From contig NC_091053.1 in assembly GCF_963966145.1 (NCBI RefSeq), forward strand, positions 8,308,001-8,372,000: DNA of 64,000 bases, given 5' to 3'. Positions within the stretch are counted from its first letter, which is position 1; each line of letters starts with the position of its first letter. This document shows, piece by piece, positions 24,129 to 35,161 of the stretch. The notes beneath the pieces were generated by a model, which worked only from the letters and a program-made list of their open reading frames with translations, searched no databases and was not told the origin of the DNA. The DNA is from Tenebrio molitor. Its lineage: Eukaryota > Arthropoda > Insecta > Coleoptera > Tenebrionidae. The position numbers and the translations under genes are program-made.

Positions 24129-25244
24129 AATTGATCAGTACTAACTGTCAAAAATAATAAAATACTGTTTGCGTCAATTTGCTCTAAAAAAGCAATCACG
24201 ATTTCTGGTCTTATTTGAGAAATAACAGTCATGATTGCTCAATAAGCAAATTGTTAGTTTTTATTAACGATCTTCCTAATAGCAGCACAAACTTAATATT
24301 TTCTTTGAGATATGACTCTAGACAAATAAAACATTCATTATCCTCAAATCAGCCTAATTTAAAAAATATATTCTAATAGACGTGCATAAATGATAACAAA
24401 ATCCAGATGATTTATTTTTCATTAAGAGAGTGAAATAAATAAAACTCATAAAAATTATTGGGTCTTGACCAAAAGCTGATATGGAAATTTCATAACAGTA
24501 AAATCAGAAAAATCCGAGACAAATTATCTTTTAAGGCAATTGAAAAATATTACAACTAGTGTGACAGGAACGACTTAATTTGATGTTATCCACAGTTGCA
24601 TTTGTTATAATTTTATGTTGAGATACCTAATTCTTCTTACCTACTTACTTAATAAAAGTATTTTAAATTCAGGTAAAATATATCAGAATAATTGTCAACC
24701 TAGGTTATACAGAAGACTGTCTGTCGAGACAGTTTTATTTTTCTTACAATGAAAATTATCACAGTATATTCGAGGAGTTCACGCGAAAAGTTCGAATGGG
24801 TTTAGGTATATCTGGCATCTCTAACATTACAAATCTGAAATTTGAAGATATGAATCAGCACACACGCATTACTTCCTGCCCAGCCAGCTCCACTTCAAAA
24901 TTTTAAACGAAACCTTACATTTTTAATGACGGATTATGAAAGAGAACATCATTTTCAGTACCTATATTTTAATTAAAAAAAGTTTAAAAAAAGGTTACAA
25001 AGCTCTCGGAAAAGCTTTTGAGATATTTGAATTGAAGCCTTAAAAATTGTACTTCTATATTTTTATTTTATACTGTCCGGTAGATGTTCGATTGCATCAT
25101 CAATTTGAGTCCGTTAGGTGAGTTATAACAGTATCAGAGCCCGAAAGTGTCACTAAGCAACACCTGTCGGACTGTTTTATTTTTATCCATCAAATCTGAC
25201 ATTGAAAAGTGAAAAAGTCAAAAAATATTCATATATAATACAAT
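24129..25244. other. AT-rich non-coding stretch
   Basis: No gene or repeat recognised. Confidence 0.5.
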
Positions 25245-25285
25245 AAGTGGTCTAATTTTTTCCAACAAAATTTGTCATTTAAGAC

Positions 25286-25579
25286 ATGAGTAACTTTTGC
25301 AAAAGCAAAAGCTACGATAATATTTTAAATGACAAATTGACCTATAAAATATTGACCAACAACGAATCTGACGAATTACTTAATTTATTTGAATTCAACA
25401 CAAACATCCATTTGCGCGGCCATCGATTTAAACTGAAAATTCAAAATTTTAAGACAAGTGTCAGAAGCCATTTCCTTCCGAATCGGGTTTTTACCGACTG
25501 GAATGCCTTGAGTGACGAAATTGTAAACGCATCCAACCCCAACATCTTTAAAAACAAACTTGATGCACACTTTCGATGA
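25286..25579 (+). pseudogene. C-terminus of a CR1/jockey-type LINE reverse transcriptase
   Basis: The 97-codon frame contains LTYKILTNNESDELLNLF, NIHLRGHRFKLKI, SVRSHFLPNRVFTDWNAL and a final NIFKNKLDAHFR. This order (LRGH.. then R..F..NRV...WN.L then FK..LD) is the usual C-terminus of RT proteins lacking RNase H in CR1, jockey and relatives. A short 3' tail and a (TAA)n tract at about 25681-25708 follow, as expected for target-primed insertion. It is 5'-truncated with no catalytic RT motifs. The frame is open, so this insertion is not very old. Confidence 0.8.
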
Positions 25580-25680
25580 CAAAGCAGATGCGATCAATTG
25601 AAATTGAAATTACGGAAATAGTTTACTTTTCCGTTTTGATCTGGGAGCTAAATAGACTTCGGTCTCAGCTCTATTTTACG

Positions 25681-25708
25681 TAATAATAATAATAATAGTA
25701 ATAATAAA
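25681..25708 (+). repeat. (TAA)n tail of the LINE fragment
   Basis: An interrupted TAA trinucleotide tract lies just downstream of the RT stop. It reads as the 3' tail of the inserted LINE. Confidence 0.7.
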
Positions 25709-25876
25709 ATTTTGAAGAAAAAATTAGACCACGAATTCTATTTGGCTTGACTATTCCATTCACCTGTCATTTGTTAAAAGTGGACCAATAAAAACACAAT
25801 TTTACACATTTGTTACCATGGTTTCAAAAAATTGGACCGAATATTTCCACTCGTGGAAATTGTATCGGTAATACCA

Positions 25877-26104
25877 CTAGTGATCCCAGCGATAATTTTT
25901 AACAAATGAATGCAGCTTTGAGAATTGCTTCCAAATGGATTCACGTGTCTTTTTTGTGTTGTTGGAAACATTTTCTTCGATTTCTGCGTTAATTTCTTCT
26001 TCCGATTTGCTGCCAAATTGCCAAAGTTGGTTCATGGAATAGTCCTCCGAATACAACTCGTAGTCCAAATTATGTAGACTATTTTTCAAACTGGTTTCAC
26101 TCAT
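25877..26104 (-). CDS. Short ORF, possibly N-terminus of a Crypton-like recombinase
   Basis: The 75-codon frame reads MSETSLKNSLHNLDYELYS.., then an acidic stretch, then NTKKTRESIWKQFSKLHSF, and stops. NT.K....W..F is the pattern at the start of the helical DNA-binding part of Crypton-type tyrosine recombinases and their domesticated relatives. The catalytic domain is absent. Its first 20 or so codons lie in one arm of the palindrome at 26042-26240, so the start has been copied in inverted form. The family call is weak; it may simply be an unknown transposon-derived ORF. Confidence 0.3.
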   Translation of the reverse strand: MSETSLKNSLHNLDYELYSEDYSMNQLWQFGSKSEEEINAEIEENVSNNTKKTRESIWKQFSKLHSFVKNYRWDH

Positions 26105-26240
26105 TCAATTGTGCTTGGGAATCTCACTCGTGCTGACGCACTCGTGGATTCATTCCCAAGCACAATTGATAATTTGTGACCAGTTTGAAAAATAATCGAC
26201 ATAATTTGGACTACTCGTGATATATGACAATCCTCCGAGA
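26042..26240. repeat. Long palindrome, roughly 90-bp arms
   Basis: CATTCAATTGTGCTTGGGAA and TTCCCAAGCACAATTGATAA are the inner ends. TAGTCCAAATTATGTAGACT and CGACATAATTTGGACTA lie further out. The core is CTCACTCGTGCTGACGCACTCGTG. The outer parts of the arms diverge. Confidence 0.8.
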
Positions 26241-26310
26241 AAATTTTTATCGAGTTGACCTAATAAATTGACGTTTCATTTTGACATAAATTTTTTGCTG
26301 AAAAACTACT

Positions 26311-26366
26311 AGTTGTTTTTTCACTCTGCTGGTTGTTTTTTCACTCTTCCCGGTGTTTTTTCACTA
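26311..26366. repeat. Tandem repeat, three units of about 21 bp
   Basis: Three successive units built on GTTGTTTTTTCACTCTGCTG, ending in TTTTTTCACT each time, lie just downstream of the long palindrome. Confidence 0.75.
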
Positions 26367-26571
26367 TAAATCAATTTGATTGGTCCAAATTTGAAAAATG
26401 CTGCAATTTGATTGGTTAAAAATTTTCGAGTTGGATTGTCACTCTAAAACAACAATAGCAGCGGCCTTTGCCACAGGAAAAAGGTGATGCTATTTTCACA
26501 GAATAATGCGATTTTTTAATTTTTGAAATAAAATGATGCACAAGAGACTTTCAGTATGAAATAATAGTAAT

Positions 26572-26656
26572 TATACACCAAGGTAGAGAAGACATTTTTT
26601 TAAGCCGAGGAATAAAGAAGCGAGGCTTAAAATTGTCTTCTCTACCATGGTGTATA
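26572..26656. repeat. Hairpin with about 30-bp arms
   Basis: TATACACCAAGGTAGAGAAG and CTTCTCTACCATGGTGTATA are inverted arms. Inner TTTAAGCC pairs with GGCTTAA around GAGGAATAAAGAAGCGA. The left flank ATAATAGTAATTATA resembles the outer ends of the other palindromes. Confidence 0.8.
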
Positions 26657-26887
26657 TATTATTTTTTTCACTACTAGATACGTTAAAACCATTTCTAATA
26701 ATAATTATTAATTAAATTATTTTGTCCGCTGCGACGACCCGAGTTCTCATTTTTCAACGGTTGCTATGAAAATTGAAAATCGTCTGTCTACATTAACCAA
26801 TGAAATCAAAGAAAATCTTTCGTTCCTAGGTGACGGCTGTTCATTATTAACCACTGGTTAATAATGAAAAATTATTAACTAATTAAT

Positions 26888-27253
26888 TATTAATAAATAT
26901 TTAGAGCTCTCCGTTGCTATGAGAAATCTTTGGAGTTTAGAAAAAAATTCTATTTTACCACTTATAATTTCAGCAACGGGAATAGTACCGCAATCTCTTT
27001 TTAAAAATTTTTAAATTTTGGACTTAGAGAACACATTGGTAGTTGAAATTCAAAAAGGTATATTATTATACTCATGTCATATCGTGAGGAAATTCCTTAA
27101 CATTGACGCAGAACATAATACACAACAAAGTCAAAATGCGGAGGCGAGACGCCGGTAATTATGTTGATAAGCACTGCACTATTACTTGATAGTAATATCT
27201 GTAATAGTGTAAGTATGTACTCCGACAAAATTGCCGTGCCGCCGGGTGGCGGA
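26888..27253 (+). mobile_element. R4/Dong-like non-LTR retrotransposon, 5'-truncated (copy 3)
   Basis: Plus-strand copy starting AATAAATATTTAGAGCTCTC. Its frame gives ELSVAMRNLWSLEKNSILPL, ISATGIVPQSLFKNF, then an in-frame stop not present in copy 2, then DLENTLVVEIQKGI and EARRR. The GCCGCCGGGTGGCGGAGGGATA terminus is conserved. Inverted TTTTTTCACTACTAG (26664) and CTAGTAGTGAAAAAAT (27322) bracket it, hinting that it landed inside a foldback repeat. Confidence 0.85.
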
Positions 27254-27366
27254 GGGATATTACTAGTAGGAGAGAAATTCTACTTCTGGGTTCAGTTCGA
27301 GAGTCAATAATGACGCCTTCTAAGACTAGTAGTGAAAAAATATATTTATCCTATTAACAACAACTA

Positions 27367-27503
27367 GGGCCGGTTGCACCAACGCCAGTTAACGTTAACT
27401 GTGGGTTACAATGTTTCGTTACTTTAGTTACCTTTTGTTATAACAATGTTTTCGTATATTTTAATATGTAATTAAATTTAACTCACGTTGGTGCAACCGG
27501 CCT
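27367..27503. mobile_element. PIF/Harbinger-type MITE (GGGCCGGTTGCACCAACG ends)
   Basis: GGGCCGGTTGCACCAACG at the left is inverted against CGTTGGTGCAACCGGCCT at the right. CTA lies directly outside each end, a 3-bp duplication of the kind used by PIF/Harbinger transposases. The 137-bp interior is AT-rich with no ORF. Confidence 0.85.
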
Positions 27504-27933
27504 CTATAAAAAAGCGTTAAATAGATTTTTATTACAACTTCAAAATACATACCTAATTGGGTAACAAATGTCTTGATTTTAATAAAATACATAACATGTT
27601 CAAAATGGTCATCGCATATTTTTTTCACTGTCAAATTGGTTACATACTTCAAATACTTGCTAAATATAACAAATACTATCAAAACGTAAATAGCAAACAA
27701 TTACAAATGTTTACTTATTAACACTGAAGGGCAATTTCGCGCTATTTTTAACAATTTCCTTATTTCGTTTTTTTCTAATAGGGATAATTTAATTGTTAAA
27801 TATTTCGTGTAATTGATAGATAAATCGTGACAAATTCTTCAAATGACTTTACATTTGACTCGATCGAGCCACCTATGGACACTTCTAGGACTTGAATTAC
27901 TTCTACTCCGCTCAGAAAAAAAAACACTTTTAA

Positions 27934-28592
27934 GGCCGATTCATACTATAGGTACGGTCGCAGTCAGATCGCGGTCTGATCACGGTCAAGTCAAATATTA
28001 GAACATGCATTTTGTATTGAAGTGTTCATATTATGAGGCACGGTCAAGTCACGTTCTGGTCAAATGACCGCGCTCATTCTGGTGAAGAATATTTGAGCGA
28101 TCCGAGACCGTGCCCTGACCGTGCCGTCTAAGCAGAAACCGCAAGTCTGAACAAGCAATGATCACGATCAAATCAAAACACTCATCATTCATTCATAACT
28201 AAACATTGGTACGTACTTACGCCAGTGAACAGTGAAGTTGTTTTGCAAAGAATATGGAGGAAAGGCTAATAGAACTGGTGCGAGGGCACGCAGAACTGTA
28301 TAATTTTACAGACAAAAGATATTCCGACAACATGCATAAGAATAAAATATGGAAGGAATTTGGTGAAATATTAAAGAAAGGTACTGTTCTCTTCTTCTTC
28401 GTCCAAAATGCAAGCCACTATGGCTAAGTCCTTTGTGGAAAGATTGGAAAACATAATATCCTTCTTCTTCGGGATGTTGTTTGAACGAGACTGATCCTTG
28501 CTTGACCGCGACAGTATGAATGGTCCGTTAAAAAACTTGACCGTGACCGTGTCATGATCTGACTGTTACAAGACCGATAGTATAAACCAAGC
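27934..28592 (+). mobile_element. Harbinger-like TIR element carrying a MADF coding segment
   Basis: The left end GGCCGATTCATACTATAGGT and the right end (reverse complement GCTTGGTTTATACTATCGGT) are inverted for about 60 bp, including CAGTCAGATC and CACGGTCA blocks. TTAA lies outside both ends (TTA/TAA of the PIF type cannot be excluded). Inside is a short MADF-domain frame but no transposase. Harbinger elements typically carry a transposase gene and a second Myb/MADF-like gene, so this looks like a deletion derivative keeping part of the second gene. It ends about 200 bp before the CUB gene's signal-peptide exon. Confidence 0.75.
28254..28427 (+). pseudogene. MADF (Myb/SANT-like) domain fragment
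   Basis: The frame starts MEERLIELVRGHAELYNFTD and continues YSDNMHKNKIWKEFGEILKK, the first two helices of a MADF domain with its conserved L.ELV..H..LY....Y.D...K...W..I pattern. In transposons of the Harbinger type such proteins bind the element ends and help bring in the transposase. After KK a GTACTG could be a splice donor. Read straight through, the frame ends after 57 codons. The third helix is not found, so the fragment is probably non-functional. Confidence 0.7.
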
Positions 28593-28793
28593 TTAACCGT
28601 CTCTCTGTAGATACACAAAGGTGCGATTTTCGACCCTTTGAAGATAAAACTCTTTTATTCCACAGATGTATAAAATTTAAATCTCTTTTGATATTTATCT
28701 ATCTAAATGTATTTGACATCTGAAAATTATTTTGTAATTGTTATCACTATAATTAAATATTATTGTTATTCTAACTTCTTTTTTCTGTTTTAG

Positions 28794-28857
28794 GTGCCGT
28801 TTTTTCTATTGGTATTAGAGCTAACTTTTACCATTGTCAGCGAAGCTGTGCATCCAG
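28794..28857 (+). CDS. Signal-peptide exon of a CUB-domain protein
   Basis: A pyrimidine-rich TTCTTTTTTCTGTTTTAG acceptor precedes 64 bases, followed by the donor GTAAGA. The frame encodes VPFFLLVLELTFTIVSEA then VHPG: a hydrophobic core and a plausible cleavage site, as in a secretory signal. It ends one base into a codon, and the exon at 48097 starts with the two bases needed to make Gly followed by CEC. The initiator Met must lie in an upstream exon, which I could not identify. The intervening intron (28858-48096) is 19.2 kb and filled with transposons. Confidence 0.7.
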
Positions 28858-29033
28858 GTAAGAAAACGACAATCATTTTTTAACATTTTTTTCTGAACAA
28901 TAATCTAAAATTTTATATTTATATATTTATTATTTCGTTCAAGATTGTTTTGAACACCTTATTAGCCACTTTAGATGGACATGTTCACAATACGCAGGTG
29001 TAAATTCATAATTTATGTTTCACAAAGGACCCA

Positions 29034-29273
29034 TCATTTATAGTTGCGTTGACAGGCTTTTCGATGCTTGCCTAAGGGTCTCTTAACGTCATTGTCAATT
29101 GAAAGCCTATACATGCCCGCTGGCTTGTAGGTACACGTCCTCCAAACACATCTGCCGACATTCACAACATACACCCTGCTTCTGTATACTCTGCAGTCGC
29201 TGCATCTCAGTATAAAGTTAAATTTTTTCATTAAGTCTGTCAAGTTTGGAACACAATTTTCTAAAATTCTCAT
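29034..29273 (-). CDS. Small cysteine-containing ORF, unassigned
   Basis: The 79-codon frame has six cysteines and basic residues (RCSDCRVYRSRVYVVNVGRC, WRTCTYKPAG, KHRKACQRNYK). I do not recognise a family. It lacks a signal peptide and any visible splice context, so it may be chance or a transposon scrap. Confidence 0.15.
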   Translation of the reverse strand: MRILENCVPNLTDLMKKFNFILRCSDCRVYRSRVYVVNVGRCVWRTCTYKPAGMYRLSIDNDVKRPLGKHRKACQRNYK

Positions 29274-30102
29274 CGACTATTATTTCACATTGTGCTAAAT
29301 GTGAAAATTAGAGCAATTATCTTAAATTGCCAGTTAATGGGTTTTAAGCGTCAGTGGCATTTCGTGTTAATCATTGAATCGTTTGCAAGTGAAGTGATGC
29401 ATTATTTGGGAGCTTTCTCGTCGAATAAATTAAATTTGGATAAGTTAATAAAAGAAACATCGCTGCTTGAAAGCATATTGCACACAATATCTATCTTAAT
29501 TTAATATCCTGACAAACGAAGACAAGTTACTGGCGTTAACAGCCGGAAAAATGGCTGTTTTGTTTACATTTCTGATATAGCGTGAAGCCAGCATGCTCGC
29601 GGCTAACCTGAGAAGGGAAAATTTATTTTTTCACCACAAGAAAGACAGCTGAGGCCGGGGCTTATTTTGATCGTTATTCGATATCCGTATTTTAACTACA
29701 GCAAAACAAATACGTAATATCCAATAAAAAGTTTAATTTGCCATTCGATTTAACTTTCCTATTTCTCTTCATGAAAATTTGACTAGACTCACCGCCATGA
29801 AAGAAATATAAATTACTAACTGTTGACGGGATTTCGTTCCAGTGGATTTCATCTTGAACTTAATATTAATTTAATTTTTAAAGGATTACTTGGAATCTTC
29901 TGCACAGTTTCTTTATTACACAATTTAATCGAAGTTTCAATCCTAACAAACTGTGTTAAATATATAAAACTTCAAAACATGAATTCTGAAGTATTTTTTA
30001 CAACAAATACAACTACATCTAATTAAAGTAATAACAGTATGTACATAATTGCAATAACTCTCACGCATATTGTGTGGTCTCTTGTCATTGTCACAAATTT
30101 AG

Positions 30103-30304
30103 ATCAATGAGTCCTACTTTAGGATGCGATGAAGACACGCCGTTACTTAGCAACCGCTCCGAATGCTTGCAACAAAAATCCACTTTTTTAGTTATTACTC
30201 AACCCATTCCCGAAGTGGTGAATAGTTTGTGCGTTGAAAGTTCAGTGGAAACAACACTAACTATTAGTGAAGACTCCAATAGAATCTGTTCTGCGGTTCT
30301 TTAA
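30103..30304 (+). CDS. Candidate terminal exon, unknown protein
   Basis: An ACAAATTTAG acceptor-like site precedes an open frame reading SMSPTLGCDEDTPLLSNRSE .. TQPIPEVVNSLCVESSVETT .. SNRICSAVL and a stop. Composition and codon use look like protein rather than repeat, with an acidic dileucine-type motif (EDTPLL) and many Ser/Thr, as in a cytoplasmic tail of a membrane protein. No neighbouring exon was found. It lies inside the CUB-gene intron on the same strand, so it would be a nested gene's last exon or an alternative 3' exon. Could be chance. Confidence 0.35.
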
Positions 30305-30934
30305 GTATAAGCGGACAAGAGATGCATACAATCATACATATTTTGCATTTTATGATATGTTAAAAAGTTTGTTACTAATATTTTTTTAAGAAAAACTTTA
30401 ATCTCAAATTAAATTTAAAAAAGTTCATATACCTACGTTTAAAAATACCTAATATAGATAATTGTGAAAGTAAATATGTACTAACATGTAACATGACAAA
30501 ATATTGTCTACAGTAAGAATTTATTTATAAAGTAAAGTCTGTAAAAAGTATAAAAAGTAAAACGTGCAGATCCCCCATAACGTCAAAACAAAGAAAGTCA
30601 TTTTGCATATATTATTCATAAAACAAAAGTTTAAACTTATTTTTTATTAGTTAGTTTCACTCTTTTACTAGCTGTACTAGCAACTTAACTTTACACCAAC
30701 TTATATTGCTTTTTAAAATTTTAACGTAGAGGTAGCCGGAGATAAAATTTACTGCAAATACAAACACATTGTCTTGAAGTTTGATGCAGTTTTACCTTTC
30801 CAAATAATAGAGATTATAATTTTATTGTGAAAAAACCAAAAGTTTTTGGCAAAATGTTGCATAAACGCGAAACAGCACAAGCATTTTTATTACATTCGCC
30901 ATAAATCAGGATCATGTTTATTTTCTCATCGTTC
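30304..30934. other. AT-rich non-coding stretch
   Basis: Nothing supportable. If the exon at 30103-30304 is real, this holds its 3' untranslated region. Confidence 0.4.
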
Positions 30935-31107
30935 GAATACATTTAACTTTTTCGTAAATGTCAATTGTGACAAACAGAATTATTGGAAGCAAAGACACAT
31001 GGATTCATAATTTCATTTTAAAGCAATACGATATTTAAAATAGCAACGTTAACTTTGTAAATGTATTGTGAGTTGCATTTTCAATTCCGTCGGGCTCATT
31101 ATCACTT
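30935..31107. mobile_element. Family A element, long form, left end missing (A4)
   Basis: The interior blocks CTTTTTCGTAAATGTCAATT and CATAATTTCATTTTAAAGCA match 24005-24110. The right terminal repeat GTAAATGTATTGTGAGTTGC .. CCGTCGGGCTCATTATCACT is present. It complements A3, which keeps the left end. Confidence 0.75.
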
Positions 31108-32312
31108 ATATGTATTTGTTTGTGCTACCGATATAATTTTACTCATTCTCCGTTTGGTTAATAGGCACAGTAAGATCGGTTTACCGAATCCGTGTCAGTT
31201 GTTAAAAATTTTTGCAACAATTTTCACAAAACTTTTGACAGTATTTTTGTTGTTTATCTCAACACCATGACGACGTAGGTATAATTGCCCCACCGCCTTT
31301 AATTACAAAATTTTGATAAACATAAATAACAATTAAAAAACGAAATTTAAAGGCTGAAGGTGGAGATAAAAGTTTGTATGCAACTCGCTTAGCAATTAAT
31401 CTTTACTAGGTTTACTGGCTTATGGAGACTCGTTCCTTACGTCACTCGTCCCACAAGTGCCAGTGCGCCCCTAAAGATTAATTTACTAAGCGCGTCACAT
31501 AAATAATTAATAACTGTACAAGGTGCTGCTGTGAGCAGAAAAAAAAATGCAACCAACAGTAGGTATTTTGTATGTTTAGGTAAAGTCGATAGCGGAAAAA
31601 ATATTATACGATACTCGCTCGTTAAGTGCTTATAAAAACACATCTCGAAAATTGGAAAAACTCAACCCTCCGGGTCTCGGTTCTCCACATTTTTCTTGAT
31701 CTGGTATAAGACGCTTACCAATTTCGTAGCGTATTTTGTGTGAGATAACAGAACTAAGATAGTTGTTAATTAAAGATACTGAATGTTTTGAGCAGCAATT
31801 ATATTCCAACTTATTACGGTTTAGAACAGTTTTGGAATTGTTAAAAAGTGCAAAATTAAATACTCAAAAGTAAATAAATCACTAACACAAATTCTGATAT
31901 ACCTATTCACTCGTTGTCTTCTAAAGGAGTTTTTGTAATTACCGTAAATCGTATTTAATGTTCACACCCATACATTTTTAGATTTTTGTTTGTTTGTGAT
32001 GTGATTCATCTTGCAAATTAATTTTTGTAATAAGTTAGACAATTTCTTTACATTTACCTTTTGTGTGTCTGATATCTTTAAAACTAATGAAAGCATAAGA
32101 TAAACGGTTTACAAAAGGTCATGGTATTCGCAATGCAACTATCAGCTACCTTGATGTAGCCTGATAGTGTCGTCGTAAATTAACTCGAGGGCCTGATACA
32201 AAAGCCGTTTTCAGAATATTACTGAGAGCGTTTGCGAAGCGTTCTGTCTGTTTATTTCGACACTACATTAAATTAAATCTGTCTTTAAAAATTAATTACT
32301 TCTCGTAATATA
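31108..32312. other. AT-rich non-coding stretch
   Basis: No gene or repeat recognised. Confidence 0.5.
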
Positions 32313-32490
32313 CAGGTACTCGTATTTCAGAAGTAATAATGAGCCCGACGGAATTGAAAATGCAACCCACAATACATTTGCAAAGCGAATTTCGATACAG
32401 ACGCCGATAATATTCAGGTTTGCTTTGTAAATGTATTGTGGGTTGCATTTTCAATTCCGTCGGGCTCATTATCACTCGTGAAATACCCTG
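32313..32490. mobile_element. Foldback MITE family A, complete (A5)
   Basis: Both terminal repeats are present: ATGAGCCCGACGGAATTGAA .. CCACAATACATTTGCAAAGC on the left and the complement on the right, ending GTGAAATACCCTG. TA flanks both sides. The loop is about 30 bp (TTTCGATACAGACGCCGATAA). Confidence 0.9.
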
Positions 32491-32649
32491 TATTATTCTG
32501 TCGTAGATTTTTTACATGATTATACAAAATGACATGGAAATTAATGTGATGCATCGCCACACATAATCTCTCTCGATTGGTTTAAAATCTGGTATTCCCT
32601 AGATGTTGGGCATTTTGCTTTTAGATACATGATACATGTCTGTACAGTC

Positions 32650-33290
32650 TACTCCATAATAATCAGATGAGGTTGCAATCTGGGCTTTGAGGTGGCCAAA
32701 TCACAATTTTTAATATACAGCGTTTTCTTTGTTGCGTCAAATTGTCCTTTTACGAAGTGGAAGCGTGTTTCAACTCATTAGTTACCATAAACGTGATATT
32801 TTTACCCATTAATCTTAATCCACTCTTAATCTAAATTAGCTTTGAAAAAACAACCCAAAAAAATTACAGAGTTGAAACTGTGTTTCACTGTAAGTGTGAT
32901 GCATTCTAGTATCTTTTTATTGTCCTTAAAATGTCTCATGAAAACTCTTCTTCTTTCACCACACACCTCGAATTTGCTTTCGTCGTTCCAACGAACACTT
33001 TTCCACTGTTCGGCTGTCTATTCCGTGTGAGAGATGGCCCCCTGGAATCTCTTACGCTTGTTGGCAGGTCGAAGGAGTGGTTTCCGTACGGAGATGCGGC
33101 TATGTAAACCCACTTCCGGCAGTCGACGTTTTCCCGTACTTAGAGATTTTTCCCAACGTTCTCTGCTAAAATCCGCGGTATTTTCAGAAACCCTATTTCT
33201 ATTTCTTCATCTGTTTAATTTGATTCTTCCGCCCTCCAACTATGAGGTGCTTTGAAGTCTCTCTGTCTGTTTTGGATCGTGTAAATCAGT
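32650..33290 (-). pseudogene. Tc1-family transposase remnant
   Basis: Minus-strand frames give SVRKPLLRPANKRKRFQ, then EQWKSVRWNDESKFEVCGER with the first catalytic Asp (normally W.SDESKF), then RRVFMRHFKDNKKIL and LTVKHSFNSVIFLGCFF. Further on, WPPQSPDCNLI corresponds to the end of the catalytic core. The part between, including the second Asp block, is eroded. N- and C-termini and terminal repeats were not found. It shares the SPDCN variant with the remnant at 18400-18850. Confidence 0.8.
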
Positions 33291-35161
33291 GCTTGAAGCT
33301 GTTGGATGGTAAAATATACTGTTATTGTACACACAGTTTTCCTGCAATTTAAAGACACAGAAATCCCTCACAATGTAAAGAAAACAAATAAAAGCTTATC
33401 GCCTAACTGGCGACATTGAACTCAACAACCCTCGTAACCTTGCTCGTGTTTCCTTGCTTGATAAACCATAGATGAAACCGAGATCGCTTGTTATAATTTG
33501 GAGTTATACAAAAGATATAAATTGTTTACATCGTGCCATTTACAATTTCTACTGATTAAGTTAAAATAAAAAGCATCTTTAGAAACTGATATCAAAAATT
33601 TATAGACCAACACTATGTTATAACTTATAAGATTATTGTCAACAGGTAGGTTATTTATTTATAGTTCTTAACTTACTTTTACTCTTGATTTTTTGAACCG
33701 TAATGTTTTAAATTACATAAAGATATTTTCAATATTAATTTTGTTACAGTCATGTTTGATATAAGTTGAAGTGTTATATATTATGAATCTTTAGAATTCC
33801 ATCATAATATTTTGTAGTAGGTAGCAAATTCACTAATACACTTGTTGTGGCGACAATCTGAACTGGAAACGAAGCAGATCCCCTAAATCTACTTTACAAC
33901 TATGGAAGTAACCTTCTGCATACAGATGAAATTAATCTAGAGCTACATCGGTAGTTATAATTCCGGATTTGCTGTGCTTTACGTAGTGATTTATTAATTG
34001 TAATCATCAAATTGGTTCAAATGCATATGGCGGGTCTTTTGTAACAAATAAATTACAGAAGAATAAAGGTAATTAGAATTGCAAAACCGAAACGTTATTT
34101 AGTTAATGTCCGAATGTGTTGTTATTGAACGATAATGACACAGTTTTCTGATACGTTATTAGAGAAATAATTCCCTAGGGCATTATCTTCAGACTCTCGG
34201 CCGTTATAAGCTCGTTGTTGTTTAGTTATGACCAAATTTTGAATGATTGCTATAAATTAATCAAATCATTGTCAATCCAAAAACACACGAAACTAGTCAG
34301 ACATTAAGTTTTGAAGGCACCACGGGTGTTATGATGATACGCCCTCGGTCGGCGTATTCCCCTCGGATTTCACTCTGCCGCTCTCGCGCGTTATCAACCT
34401 TATAACACCCTTGATACCTTAATAACTATTAGTTAGGGCGTTGTAGTATAAAAGCAAATTTTACATCACTGTCTGTTGTACACCATGTAAAATGTAATAC
34501 ATAATATCTTAATAATACGAAAAGCTTATCTTTTAGCATAAAATGTTTATCTTATAAAAAAATTAGGTTATGTCGGGTATGTTTATGCTATTACAAAAAT
34601 GATCCTTTGATGGTAAACGTCAAATTCGCCTGTCAACTCTGTCAAAGCTGACAACCGGAAATGCGTTTAGATTACAGTGGTACCAAAATCATTCAAATTT
34701 TCATTGTTACCAACAGATTCAGTCATTCTTGATCACGTTGTATTAATTACACGAAATATGTAATAATTAAATTATCCCTATTAAAGAAAATCCTCTAAAA
34801 AAGCAAAATATCGAGATTATTGCCCAATATTTAACCGCTTCCCCTATGACCTACTACGAGCCGCTGTTTGTAGGCCCGTTGTGGGCGTGTCCACAGCGTG
34901 GATATAGATGTCAGATGCCATGATGTTAAAATTAAAAAATTACGCAAGACAACCGTTCACTGTTAAAAAGTAAACAGCTGTAAGTTGTAATCGTTTGTTA
35001 TTCACGTTTTGATAATTTTTGTTATATTTAGCAATTAACTGATGTCCGGTGCCGATACGAATTCCGCGCCCTGAGAATTGACGCAGATCGCGGCAAACTA
35101 TGTAGGATCTAGTCCCACCAAAGTCCCGAAAAGTGTATGATTAAATTATATTATGTATAAT
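33291..35161. other. AT-rich stretch with one palindrome
   Basis: A foldback at about 34325-34421 pairs GGGTGTTAT with ATAACACCC around a core with several CpGs (GCCCTCGGTCGGCG, GCTCTCGCGCG). Nothing else was recognised. Confidence 0.45.

Larger units (their letters stand above)
25245..25732. repeat. Inverted repeats bracketing a LINE 3' fragment
   Basis: AGTGGTCTAATTTTTTCC at the left is answered by GAAAAAATTAGACCAC at the right. The LINE fragment 25286-25708 lies between them. Either a TIR element captured a LINE insertion or the LINE jumped into a foldback repeat. The arms are short, so chance is not excluded. Confidence 0.45.
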
